Part shown: piece after piece, positions 49,104-59,475 of the stretch
Numbering within the stretch: the first letter of the stretch is position 1
Layout: every line of letters starts with the position of its first letter
DNA from: Saccharothrix sp. HUAS TT1
Lineage (GTDB): Bacteria > Actinomycetota > Actinomycetes > Mycobacteriales > Pseudonocardiaceae
Direction: 5' to 3'
Assembly (NCBI RefSeq): GCF_040744945.1
Contig: NZ_CP160453.1
Span: forward strand, 186,001 to 250,000
Length of the DNA: 64,000 nt
The notes under the pieces: model-generated
The model's input: the letters and a program-made list of their open reading frames with translations, nothing else
What the model was told of the DNA's origin: nothing
Database searches by the model: none
Translations under genes and position numbers: made by a program

Positions 49104-50810
49104 GTGCTGTTCGACCCGAACACCTACGACCCCGCCCACCTGGACGCGGAGAGCCGCCGGCTGCTGCGCGCGACCATCGACTGGTTCGAGGAGCGCGGCA
49201 AGCGCCGGCTGATCGCCGACGACCAGGCCAAGGTCTGGTACGCCGAGTTCCTGGACTTCGTCGCCCGCGAGAAGCTGTTCGCGACCTTCTGCACGCCGGC
49301 CGCCGAAGCCGGCGGCGACCCGGACAAGCGCTGGGACGCCGCCCGCAACGCCGCGCTGAGCGAAGTCCTCGCCTTCTACGGCCTGCAGTACTGGTACGCC
49401 TGGCAGGTCACCGTGCTCGGCCTCGGCCCGATCTGGATGAGCGACAACGCGGCCGCCCGCGAGAAGGCCGCCGCACTGCTCGACGGCGGCGCGGTCTTCG
49501 CGTTCGGGCTGTCCGAGAAGGAGCACGGCGCGGACGTCTACTCCACCGACATGGTCCTCACGCCCACCGCCGACGGCTTCACCGCGACCGGCGGCAAGTA
49601 CTACATCGGCAACGGCAACGTGGCGGGCATGGTGTCGGTCTTCGGCCGCCGCGCGGACGTCGAGGGCCCCGACGGGTACGTGTTCTTCGCCGTCGACTCG
49701 CAGCACGAGAAGTTCACGCTGGTCAAGAACGTGGTGGACTCGCAGATGTTCGTCAGCGAGTTCCGGCTGGACGACTACCCGGTCACCGCCGACGACGTCC
49801 TGCACACCGGCGCCGACGCGTTCAGCGCCGCCCTCAACACGGTCAACGTGGGCAAGTTCAACCTGTGCACGGCCTCGATCGGCATCGACGAGCACGCGTT
49901 CCACGAGGCGATCACGCACGCCCACAACCGCGTCCTGTACGGCAAGCGGGTCACCGACTTCCCGCACGTCCGGCAGAACTTCGTGGACGCGCACGCCCGC
50001 CTCACCGCGATGAAGCTGTTCTCCGACCGCGCGGTGGACTACTTCCGCAGCGCGTCCCCCGAGGACCGCCGCTACCTGCTGTTCAACCCGATCACCAAGA
50101 TGAAGGTCACCAGCGAGGGTGAACGGGTCCTCGACCTGCTGTGGGACGTGATCGCGGCCAAGGGCTTCGAGAAGGACACCTACTTCTCCATGGCCGCCCG
50201 CGACATCCGCGCGCTGCCCAAGCTGGAGGGCACGGTCCACGTGAACCTGGCCCTGGTGCTCAAGTTCATGCCGAACTACCTGTTCCAGCCCACCTCCTAC
50301 GCCGACGTCCCGACCAGGCACGACCCGGCGGACGACGAGTTCTTCTGGCGCCAGGGACCGGCTCGCGGCCTCGGGCAGGTCCGGTTCCACGACTGGGAGG
50401 CGGCGTACCGCGACCACGCGCACGTGCCCAACGCGGCCCGCTTCCACGAGCAGGCGCAGGCGTTGCGCACCCTGCTGACCACCGCCGCGCCGGACGAGGA
50501 GCAGCAGCGGGACCTGGACTTCCTGCTCAACCTCGGCCACCTGTTCACGCTGGTCGTCTACGGCCAGCTGGTGCTGGAGCAGGCGAAGATCACCGGCCTG
50601 GACGCCGACGTGCTCGACCAGGTCTTCGACGTCCTGGTGCGCGACTTCTCGGCGTACGCGGTCGCGCTGCACGGCAAGGCGTCGTCCACCGAGGCGCAGC
50701 AGCGCTGGGCGGTCGAGCAGGTCCGCAAGCCGGTGGTCGACCAGGACCGCTTCGACCGCGTCTGGGGCAGGGTGGCCGCGCTGTCCGGCGCGTACGAGAT
50801 GCGCCCCTGA
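49104..50810 (+). CDS. acyl-CoA dehydrogenase
   Basis: 568 residues with GAAGGGAG upstream of the GTG. Acyl-CoA dehydrogenase features: FAFGLSEKEHGADVYSTDMVL (~135-155, substrate/FAD loop), GFTATGGKYYIGNGNVAGM, then VNVGKFNLCTASIGIDEHAFHEAITHAHNRVLYGKRVTDFPHVRQ, and a long C-terminal extension that makes it larger than the usual ~385 residues, like the long FadE-type enzymes. It oxidises acyl-CoA to enoyl-CoA using FAD. The catalytic glutamate cannot be assigned with certainty. A TetR-like operator precedes and a hairpin terminator follows it. Confidence 0.9.
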   Translation: MLFDPNTYDPAHLDAESRRLLRATIDWFEERGKRRLIADDQAKVWYAEFLDFVAREKLFATFCTPAAEAGGDPDKRWDAARNAALSEVLAFYGLQYWYAWQVTVLGLGPIWMSDNAAAREKAAALLDGGAVFAFGLSEKEHGADVYSTDMVLTPTADGFTATGGKYYIGNGNVAGMVSVFGRRADVEGPDGYVFFAVDSQHEKFTLVKNVVDSQMFVSEFRLDDYPVTADDVLHTGADAFSAALNTVNVGKFNLCTASIGIDEHAFHEAITHAHNRVLYGKRVTDFPHVRQNFVDAHARLTAMKLFSDRAVDYFRSASPEDRRYLLFNPITKMKVTSEGERVLDLLWDVIAAKGFEKDTYFSMAARDIRALPKLEGTVHVNLALVLKFMPNYLFQPTSYADVPTRHDPADDEFFWRQGPARGLGQVRFHDWEAAYRDHAHVPNAARFHEQAQALRTLLTTAAPDEEQQRDLDFLLNLGHLFTLVVYGQLVLEQAKITGLDADVLDQVFDVLVRDFSAYAVALHGKASSTEAQQRWAVEQVRKPVVDQDRFDRVWGRVAALSGAYEMRP

Positions 50811-50821
50811 GCCGAGGTCGG

Positions 50822-50890
50822 CGGCATCCGCCGACCGGCCGAACCCGGGTGCGCGAACGGACCAGCGCGCGCCCGGTGCGGCGGATGCCG
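50822..50890 (+). terminator. long-arm hairpin after acyl-CoA dehydrogenase
   Basis: CGGCATCCGCCG-ACCGG (50822-50838) pairs with 50873-50890 with a single bulged base, 34-base loop. Twelve bases after the stop codon. Confidence 0.6.
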
Positions 50891-50956
50891 TCTTGACTGG
50901 TGTCCCACGTCCGTGTTTCGTCGTCAGCTACCGACGAACCGGAGGGAATCGCGCGC

Positions 50957-51376
50957 ATGACCGCGTCGAAAGCACTGCGGGCGCTGCGGGAGGCGATCGT
51001 GCTGGAGCACCTGGAGTCGGAGAACGAGCACGAGTTCGACACCGCCGTCGGCGCCTTCGACCACCCGCGCTGCGAGATCGTGGCGACCGGGCAGGTGTTC
51101 GACGGGCGGGCCGAGGTCGCCGGCTACTACGCCCGGGTCCGGGACGCGATCCCGGACCAGCACAGCACGCTGGTGGAGCTGCACCACGCCGACGACGCGG
51201 TGATCGTGGAGCTGGAGCTGCGGGGCACCCACCTGGGCAGCCTGCGCGGCGAGGAGCCGACCGGGCGGCCGTTCCAGGTCCGCACGACGGCGTTCTTCGT
51301 CTTCGACGACGCCCGGCTGGTCGGCAAGCGGGTCTACGGCGGCGGGGTCGACCCGGCGCCCGCGCTGACCACCTGA
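50957..51376 (+). CDS. SnoaL-like (NTF2 fold) protein
   Basis: 139 residues from an ATG with GGAGGG upstream. The chain has the NTF2-like layout: helix LREAIVLEHLESENEHEFDTAVGAFDHP, strand VFDGRAEVAGYYARVRDAIPD, then HHADDAVIVELELRGTHLG and FQVRTTAFFVFDDARLVGKRVY. SnoaL-like proteins include cyclases and small isomerases; substrate is unknown. It ends 18 bases before a bidirectional terminator shared with the convergent cold-shock gene. Confidence 0.82.
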   Translation: MTASKALRALREAIVLEHLESENEHEFDTAVGAFDHPRCEIVATGQVFDGRAEVAGYYARVRDAIPDQHSTLVELHHADDAVIVELELRGTHLGSLRGEEPTGRPFQVRTTAFFVFDDARLVGKRVYGGGVDPAPALTT

Positions 51377-51394
51377 GAGCACCCGGTCCGACGA

Positions 51395-51436
51395 TTCGGG
51401 CCGCCACCCCCGCGCTGGCGGAGGTGGCGGCCCGAA
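51395..51436. terminator. bidirectional terminator between SnoaL-like and cold-shock genes
   Basis: TTCGGGCCGCCACC (51395-51408) pairs perfectly with 51423-51436; AAAAG follows on the plus strand. It separates two convergent genes. Confidence 0.85.
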
Positions 51437-51469
51437 AAGATCCAGGTCCTGGTGGTGACCCGGATTAGG

Positions 51470-51676
51470 TCAGAGCGGTCGAACCGCCTGCGCCTGCGGG
51501 CCCTTCTGGCCCTGGCCGATCTCGAACTCCACCCGCTGGTTCTCTTCCAGGGTGCGGTAGCCGTTGCTCTGGATCTCCGAGTAGTGCACGAACACGTCGG
51601 CGCCACCGTTGTCCGGGGAGATGAAGCCGAAGCCCTTCTCCGCGTTGAACCACTTGACGGTGCCCTGAACTGCCAT
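51470..51676 (-). CDS. cold-shock protein (CspA family)
   Basis: 68 residues, near the family's usual size. RNA-binding motifs KGFGFISPD (RNP1) and VFVHYSEI (RNP2) are intact in the OB fold, with [11 protein letters not shown] at the start. GAGGAGAAG precedes the ATG. It binds single-stranded RNA and DNA and melts structure. A ~240-base 5' region to the next gene is long enough for a structured cold-shock leader, though I see no specific element. Confidence 0.97.
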   Translation of the reverse strand: MAVQGTVKWFNAEKGFGFISPDNGGADVFVHYSEIQSNGYRTLEENQRVEFEIGQGQKGPQAQAVRPL

Positions 51677-51921
51677 CTTGCTACTTCTCCTCTAACAGGT
51701 GCCGGATCGCGCTTGCGACCACCGGGTCAGCTAGGGCCCCGGCCCTTCCTGGCGAGGAAAGTTCGGCGCCCGCAACTCCGTTCCGCGAGCGTGGTGGAAC
51801 ACGAACACAGAAAGGTACGACCGAAGACAGTCAACCACGAGATCCCGGCGTCAGTCGAGCGGAAGAATGCGGCGAGTCGCACTGCTACGGTGAGCAGGGG
51901 TTCGATCACCGGGAGTCCACG

Positions 51922-52254
51922 ATGCCTGAGCCGGTCCTGCTCTCCATCGCCGCCTCGCTGGCCGCGCGCACCGTCGCGGGGCTGTACGAGCTGGTGCGGG
52001 TGAAGTTCGCCGACGACCCCGTCGCCACCGCGGCGCTCACCGCCGCCGAAGGCGCTCCACCGGGCTCGCCGCAGGTCAGAGCGCTGAGCGAGACGCTGGA
52101 GCGCACCATCGGGGACGACCCGGCGTTCGGCGCCGAGCTGCGCGCGCACCACGCCGTGACGCAGACCGGCCGGGTGACCAACCAGATATCCGGCACCACG
52201 CACGGTCCCGTAGTGCAGGCCGGGGACATCCAGGGTGGCGTCCACTTCAAGTAG
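51922..52254 (+). CDS. short helical protein with amyloid-signalling-like C-terminal motif
   Basis: 110 residues. Residues 1-75 are two or three helices (AASLAARTVAGLYELVRVKFADDPVATAAL, then LSETLERTIGDDPAFGAELRAH). The tail VTNQISGTTHGPVVQAGDIQGGVHF closely resembles short motifs at the ends of actinobacterial NLR-associated proteins and effectors (bacterial amyloid signalling sequences, related to RHIM). These motifs nucleate prion-like assembly between receptor and effector. No effector or NLR gene is adjacent, so a partner would be elsewhere. The start is ATG 51922; no strong ribosome site. Confidence 0.7.
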   Translation: MPEPVLLSIAASLAARTVAGLYELVRVKFADDPVATAALTAAEGAPPGSPQVRALSETLERTIGDDPAFGAELRAHHAVTQTGRVTNQISGTTHGPVVQAGDIQGGVHFK

Positions 52255-52276
52255 GCCCCCTGGGTGAAGATGGGGT

Positions 52277-52999
52277 GTGCGCTCGCTCGACCTGCCCCAG
52301 TCCCGGCTGCTGTTCTTCTTCGTCGGCCTGGTGCTCACCTTCGTCCTGATCCGGATCAGCGTCCGCCTGATCCGCGCCAAGGTGCGCTGGTGGCCGGGGA
52401 ACATCACCCCCGGCGGGACGCACATCCACCACGTCGTGTTCGGCGCCGTCTTCCTGATGCTGGGCGGCGTGATCGGGCTGGCCGTGCCGGACGACCAGCA
52501 CGGGGTGCGGGTCGGCGCGGCGGCGCTGCTCGGCGTCGGCGCGGCCCTGGTGCTCGACGAGTTCGCGCTGATCCTGCACCTGCGGGACGTGTACTGGACC
52601 AAGGACGGCCGGCTGTCGGTCGACGCGGTGTTCCTGGCGATCGGGATGACCGGCCTGCTGCTGCTCGGCGCCCGGCCGCTCGGCTACGACGAGTTCTACG
52701 GCGAGGGCGTCGCGCTGCGGGTGCTGATCATCCTGGTCAACCTCGGGTTCGCCATCGTGGCGCTGCTCAAGGGCAAGGTGTGGACCGGGCTGCTCGGGCT
52801 GCTGGTGCCCGTGCTGCCGGAGATCGGCGCGCTGCGGCTGGCCAGGCCGGGTTCGCCGTGGGCGCGCTGGCGCTACACCGAGGGCTCGCGGAAGCTGCGC
52901 CGCGCGTACCGCCGGGAGGCCCGCATCCGCCAGCCGCTCATCCAGGTGAAGATCCGGGTGCAGGAGTTCATCTCCGGGCGGCACGACGAGGAGGGCTAG
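52277..52999 (+). CDS. integral membrane protein, function unknown
   Basis: 240 residues with about six hydrophobic segments: LLFFFVGLVLTFVLIRISV at the start, HIHHVVFGAVFLMLGGVIGLA, VGAAALLGVGAALVLDEFALILHL, VFLAIGMTGLLLLGA, VLIILVNLGFAIVALL and GLLGLLVPVLPEIGAL. The GTHIHH and LDEFAL motifs suggest metal or proton coordination in the membrane. The C-terminal 60 residues are cytosolic and basic. No named family is recognised. It starts 23 bases after the amyloid-motif gene and overlaps the convergent oxidase gene by 4 bases. Confidence 0.7.
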   Translation: MRSLDLPQSRLLFFFVGLVLTFVLIRISVRLIRAKVRWWPGNITPGGTHIHHVVFGAVFLMLGGVIGLAVPDDQHGVRVGAAALLGVGAALVLDEFALILHLRDVYWTKDGRLSVDAVFLAIGMTGLLLLGARPLGYDEFYGEGVALRVLIILVNLGFAIVALLKGKVWTGLLGLLVPVLPEIGALRLARPGSPWARWRYTEGSRKLRRAYRREARIRQPLIQVKIRVQEFISGRHDEEG

Positions 53000-53418
53000 C
53001 CGAAGTCGCTGGTCAGCCACCTCACCGGTCGGCCGGTGAACAGGACGAACGTGCCCGACGGGTCGGCGGTCTCGGCTTCCGCGAACGCGCGGGCGTGCTC
53101 GTCGGGCAGGTACCGGCCGGTCACGGCGTGCACGTCGGCGGTGGACGGCGCGCGGTCGGCGCGCTCGACCTCGCACTCGACGGTGACGTAGCGGTAGGGG
53201 GCGGTGGGCTGCTGCACGCACAGGCTGAACGCGCCCGCGTCCTCCAGCAGCCGGGTCTTGCGCGCCGCGCGACCCCGCGTGCCGGTGAAGAACGTGATCA
53301 GGCCGTCCCGGTGGGCGTAGAACACGGGCACGGTCAGCGGCGGGCGGTCGGCGGCGGCGACGCTGAGCACGGCGACGTGCGGCAGGTCGAGGAAGTCGGC
53401 GCGCTCGGCCTCGGTCAT
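52996..53418 (-). CDS. pyridoxamine 5'-phosphate oxidase-family (FMN or F420 split-barrel) protein
   Basis: 140 residues: MTEAERADFLDLPHVAVLSVAAADRPPLTVPVFYAHRDGLITFFTG, then RKTRLLEDAGAFSLCVQQPTAPYRYVTVECEVER is the split-barrel flavin-binding layout. The DRPPLTVPV strand and GRYLPDE segment are usual for the family. The cofactor could be FMN, F420 or heme. The gene lies 17 bases after the DUF899 gene's stop in the same direction, so both are probably in one operon behind the HxlR operators. Confidence 0.83.
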   Translation of the reverse strand: MTEAERADFLDLPHVAVLSVAAADRPPLTVPVFYAHRDGLITFFTGTRGRAARKTRLLEDAGAFSLCVQQPTAPYRYVTVECEVERADRAPSTADVHAVTGRYLPDEHARAFAEAETADPSGTFVLFTGRPVRWLTSDFG

Positions 53419-53435
53419 GGTCCTGGGCACGGCGG

Positions 53436-54092
53436 TCAGACCTCGTACTCGTCGCGCAGGCGCAGCCACTCCATGGTGGGCGTCTGCGGCCAGCCCTCGG
53501 GCGAGTCCTCCCACCGCTCCTGGCGCCCGTACGGGGTGAGGTCGAGCAGGGTGAAGTCGAGCCGCAGCCGGTCGACTCCGCGCCCGGTGGTGAAGTAGGT
53601 GCGGAAGACCTCGTCGCCGTCGCGCAGGAACACGCTCAGCCCGAACCCGCCACCCAGGCCCAGCTCGTCGTAGAACGCCTGGCCGGACGTGTACCAGGGC
53701 ACCGTCCAGCCCATCCGCTCCCGCACCGGCGCGATCTGCTCCTGCGACGCGCGGGACATGAGGACCAGCCGGGTGTCGCGGGCGTTGAGGTGGGTCTGGT
53801 CGCCGAGGTTGTCGGTGAACGAGCAGCAGCCCGTGCACAGGTGGTCGCTGCCGGGCGCGAGCATGTGGTGGTAGGCGACCAACTGCCGACGCCCGTCGAA
53901 CAGGTCCGCGAGGCCGACGACGGCGCCGTCGGGCGCGGTGAACTCGTGGTCGGCGCCCAGCCGGACCATCGGCAGCCTGCGGCGCCGGGCGGCCAACGCG
54001 TCCAGCGCGTGGGTCAGCTCCTTCTCCTCGGCCAGCAGTTCGTCCCGGGCGGCCTGCCACTCCTGCGGTGTGACCACGGTCGGTCGAGCCAT
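53436..54092 (-). CDS. DUF899 (thioredoxin-like) protein
   Basis: 218 residues from an ATG with TTGGAGGTG upstream. The family signature CTGCCSFTDNLGD near residue 84 is present, with conserved HMLAPGSDHLC before it and SGQAFYDELG, GFGLSVFLRDGDEVFRTYFT later. DUF899 proteins have a thioredoxin-like fold and are often under HxlR or AraC control; reaction not established. The two palindromic sites just upstream overlap the divergent HxlR promoter. Confidence 0.88.
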   Translation of the reverse strand: MARPTVVTPQEWQAARDELLAEEKELTHALDALAARRRRLPMVRLGADHEFTAPDGAVVGLADLFDGRRQLVAYHHMLAPGSDHLCTGCCSFTDNLGDQTHLNARDTRLVLMSRASQEQIAPVRERMGWTVPWYTSGQAFYDELGLGGGFGLSVFLRDGDEVFRTYFTTGRGVDRLRLDFTLLDLTPYGRQERWEDSPEGWPQTPTMEWLRLRDEYEV

Positions 54093-54104
54093 CGCGCACC
54101 TCCA

Positions 54105-54153
54105 AGTTCCTTGAGGGAACTGACCGTAGCGCACTTAGTTCCTTAAGGGAACT
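54105..54153. promoter_or_regulatory. twin palindromic HxlR operators
   Basis: AGTTCCTTGAGGGAACT (54105-54121) and AGTTCCTTAAGGGAACT (54137-54153): two 17-bp palindromes, 32 bp apart centre to centre (three helical turns). They span the divergent DUF899 and HxlR promoters. Confidence 0.88.
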
Positions 54154-54172
54154 GTTGGCGTAGACTGGCGCC

Positions 54173-54667
54173 GTGCAGCGAACCCGGTTCGGCGACATGG
54201 CCTGCTCGATCGCACGCACCATGGACGTCATCGGCGAGCCGTGGTCACCGCTGATCCTGCGCGACGTCTACGTGGGCGTGAGCCGCTTCGACCAGCTCCA
54301 AGACGATCTCGGCATCTCCCGCAAGGTACTCGCCGAGCGGCTGAGGTGGCTGGTCGAGCAGGGCGTGCTGGAACGGCGCGAGTACTCGGCCAAGCCGCCG
54401 CGGCACGAGTACGCGCTGACCGCGAAGGGCACCGAGCTGGTCGAGCTGCTGATGGTCATGGTGCGCTGGGGCGACCGCTGGACGGCGGGCGACGCCGGTC
54501 CGCCCGCGCTCTACCGCCACCGGGCGTGCGGCCGGATCGCGCACGTGGAGCTGCACTGCTCGGCGTGCGGCGAGCCGATGGGCCCGACCGACATCGACGT
54601 GCTGCCGGGACCCGGAGCCGTCACGCCCACCGCACCCGAGCCCACGCCCGCCGCTCAGCCGACGTGA
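54173..54667 (+). CDS. HxlR-family transcriptional regulator with C-terminal zinc ribbon
   Basis: 164 residues. HxlR winged helix at 8-100: CSIARTMDVIGEPWSPLILRDVYVGVSRFDQLQDDLGISRKVLAERLRWLVEQGVLERREY, with the family's invariant Cys near the start. The C-terminal HRACGRIAHVELHCSACGEPMG adds a CxxC-type zinc ribbon, not present in all members. The TAGACT -10-like hexamer at 54161-54166 lies seven bases before the GTG, so the transcript may be leaderless. It is expected to respond to aldehydes, quinones or similar electrophiles and control itself and the DUF899 operon. Confidence 0.88.
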   Translation: MQRTRFGDMACSIARTMDVIGEPWSPLILRDVYVGVSRFDQLQDDLGISRKVLAERLRWLVEQGVLERREYSAKPPRHEYALTAKGTELVELLMVMVRWGDRWTAGDAGPPALYRHRACGRIAHVELHCSACGEPMGPTDIDVLPGPGAVTPTAPEPTPAAQPT

Positions 54668-54670
54668 CCC

Positions 54671-55780
54671 TCAGTTGGCCAGGATGCCCAGCTCGGCGCA
54701 GTCGTCCGCGGTGTCGTCCGCGCACAGGTCGATCGGCTTGACCGCGCCCTCCGCCACCAGCGACCGCACGTTGTCCCGGGTGATCAGGTCGGCGCCCAGC
54801 AGCACCGACTTCACGTCCCGCCGCGCGACGAGGTCGCGGGTGTTCCCGGTGGCCAGGTCGTCCGCGCCGCTCAGGTCGCCGCGGGCCACCGCGATGGCCA
54901 GCCGCGCCGCCGCCTCGGCCTCGTCCCGGATCGGCTTGTACACCGTCATGCACTGGTCGCCGCGCAGGATCGCCCGCAGGCCCTCCACCGTGGCGTCCTG
55001 ACCGGTCACCGGCACCCGGCCGGCCAGGCCCTCGGCCTTCAGCACCTCGATCGCCACGGCGGCCAGCCCGTCGTTGGCCGCGACCACGCCGTCCACCTTG
55101 CCGCCGTTGGCCGACAGCACCTGCTCGAACGCCGCCTTGCCGATCAGCGGGTCCCACCGGTCGATGGCCTTGCTGTCGACCAGGTCCAGCGCGCCGCTGT
55201 CGTACATCGGGCCGAGCTTGCGGCGCTGGCCGTCGAAGAACAGCGTGGCGTTGTTGTCCGTGGGCGAGCCCTGCAGCTCGATGATCTGCGCGCCCCGCTT
55301 GTCGCCGAGGCACCGCAGCAGGCCCTCGGCCTGCAGCTCGCCCACGTTCAGGTTGTCGAACGACACGTAGTACTCGGCCAGCCCGCCGAGGCTGATCCGG
55401 TCGTAGTTGATGACCGGGATGCCCGCTTCCTTGGCCTTGCGCTCGACCTCCGCGCCGCCCTCGGGGCTCAGGGGCGTCGTCATCAGCACCTTCACATCGC
55501 GCGCGATCATCTCGTCGGCGATGCTCGCGAACCTCTTCTCGTCACCGTCCGCGTTCTCGATCATGCCCTCGACGCCCGCGAAGTTCAGCGCCTGGAGCAG
55601 CAGCGGCCGATCCTGCTCCTCCCACCGGTCCGACGACGAGCGGTCCGGCAGGATGACGCCGACGACCGGTCTCGGCGCCCGGCTCCCCGTCGGCGGGGCG
55701 AGCGGGTCGACCTCCGCCGCGCAGCCGGCGACGAACAGGACGAGGAGACCGCAGGACACGGCCCTTGCCAGCCTTCGCAT
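54671..55780 (-). CDS. sugar ABC transporter substrate-binding lipoprotein (XylF-like), orphan
   Basis: 369 residues. Lipoprotein signal with lipobox FVAGC, lipidated Cys20. The periplasmic-binding fold is type I: PVVGVILPDRSSSDRWEEQDRPLLLQAL, VLMTTPLSPEGGAEVERKAKEAGIPVINYDRI, then QSDGDQCMTVYKP-like region DQCMTVYKPIRDEAEAAARLAIAVA. It resembles D-xylose-binding XylF. No ATPase or permease gene adjoins it, so it may serve a transporter elsewhere or act in sensing. It is convergent with the HxlR gene, four bases apart. Confidence 0.85.
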   Translation of the reverse strand: MRRLARAVSCGLLVLFVAGCAAEVDPLAPPTGSRAPRPVVGVILPDRSSSDRWEEQDRPLLLQALNFAGVEGMIENADGDEKRFASIADEMIARDVKVLMTTPLSPEGGAEVERKAKEAGIPVINYDRISLGGLAEYYVSFDNLNVGELQAEGLLRCLGDKRGAQIIELQGSPTDNNATLFFDGQRRKLGPMYDSGALDLVDSKAIDRWDPLIGKAAFEQVLSANGGKVDGVVAANDGLAAVAIEVLKAEGLAGRVPVTGQDATVEGLRAILRGDQCMTVYKPIRDEAEAAARLAIAVARGDLSGADDLATGNTRDLVARRDVKSVLLGADLITRDNVRSLVAEGAVKPIDLCADDTADDCAELGILAN

Positions 55781-56090
55781 TCGCCAACCCCTTGCACGGG
55801 CACATCGACCTGACAGCGGAAATACGTAATGTCGCGGAATTCCACCTTCCCGGGTGCGGGTTCGTCAAGACGTAGCAACCCGGCGGCTCCAAATGGGCCG
55901 CAACATTCGGTCAGCCAGGCTTCCGGGAACATCGAACTCGCAGGTGGGACCGTTACACACCGCTGTTATCACGCTCCGCACCCGATTGGTCACGGAACCA
56001 AGCGGTTGTGAAAGGGGGCTCCCGTTCCGGGGATTTTTGTGCGATGGTGTCGCGTGCCGAACCCTGGCCGGGTGTGTGAGGAGAAGCAGC
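55781..56090. other. 310-base intergenic region, promoters for divergent genes
   Basis: Holds no gene I can support. It must contain the promoters of the sugar-binding lipoprotein (minus) and the secreted peptide (plus). Short open frames here lack ribosome sites. No clear palindrome longer than about 8 bases is visible. Confidence 0.5.
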
Positions 56091-56264
56091 GTGAGAATCG
56101 TCCCCGCAGCGCTGGTGGCCGCGACCGCCGCGGCACTGCTCGCCTTGGGCGCCGGGCCGGCTGCCGCCGAAGAGGTCACGCCGGACCACACCGTCGCCGT
56201 CACCAGTTCGCAGTCACTGGCGCAGTCCCAGTCGAGCGTCCTGGCCGACAACCGCGACATGTAG
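56091..56264 (+). CDS. small secreted peptide
   Basis: 57 residues from a GTG with GAGGAG upstream. Signal peptide (IVPAALVAATAAALLALGAG) with probable cut after PAAA leaves about 32 residues: EEVTPDHTVAVTSSQSLAQS and a tail rich in Ser, Gln, Asp and Asn. No Cys, so no disulphide-stabilised fold. A terminator follows 11 bases after the stop, so it is monocistronic. Together with 29177-29320 it forms a pair of tiny exported peptides; function unknown. Confidence 0.6.
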   Translation: MRIVPAALVAATAAALLALGAGPAAAEEVTPDHTVAVTSSQSLAQSQSSVLADNRDM

Positions 56265-56275
56265 CCACATGCGGC

Positions 56276-56319
56276 GATCCCCGCCCACCGGGTGACCGGG
56301 GGGCGGGGATCTTCGGTTT
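56276..56319 (+). terminator. intrinsic terminator between secreted peptide and glyS
   Basis: GATCCCCGCCC (56276-56286) and GGGCGGGGATC (56301-56311) pair perfectly and are followed by TTCGGTTTT. It can serve both convergent genes. Confidence 0.9.
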
Positions 56320-56328
56320 TCCCGGGGA

Positions 56329-59298
<2,970 letters not shown>

Positions 59299-59475
59299 GG
59301 CAGCAGTCTACGAACGCACCCGGGCCGACCTCACAATCGGGTAACCGACCTGGTCAGGCCCCGTCGCCTGCCGGTATCACCACGTCCGGCGCAACGGCTG
59401 TGCGACGCTGATGGCAACCCGGGTGGCCCGCCGTGCGTCCATTGGGTCATACCCGGGTACATGGGAGGAGTGGGA

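Noticed and set aside
54671..55780. Complete xylose ABC transport operon
   Set aside because: Only the binding protein is present; neighbouring genes are a regulator and a secreted peptide.
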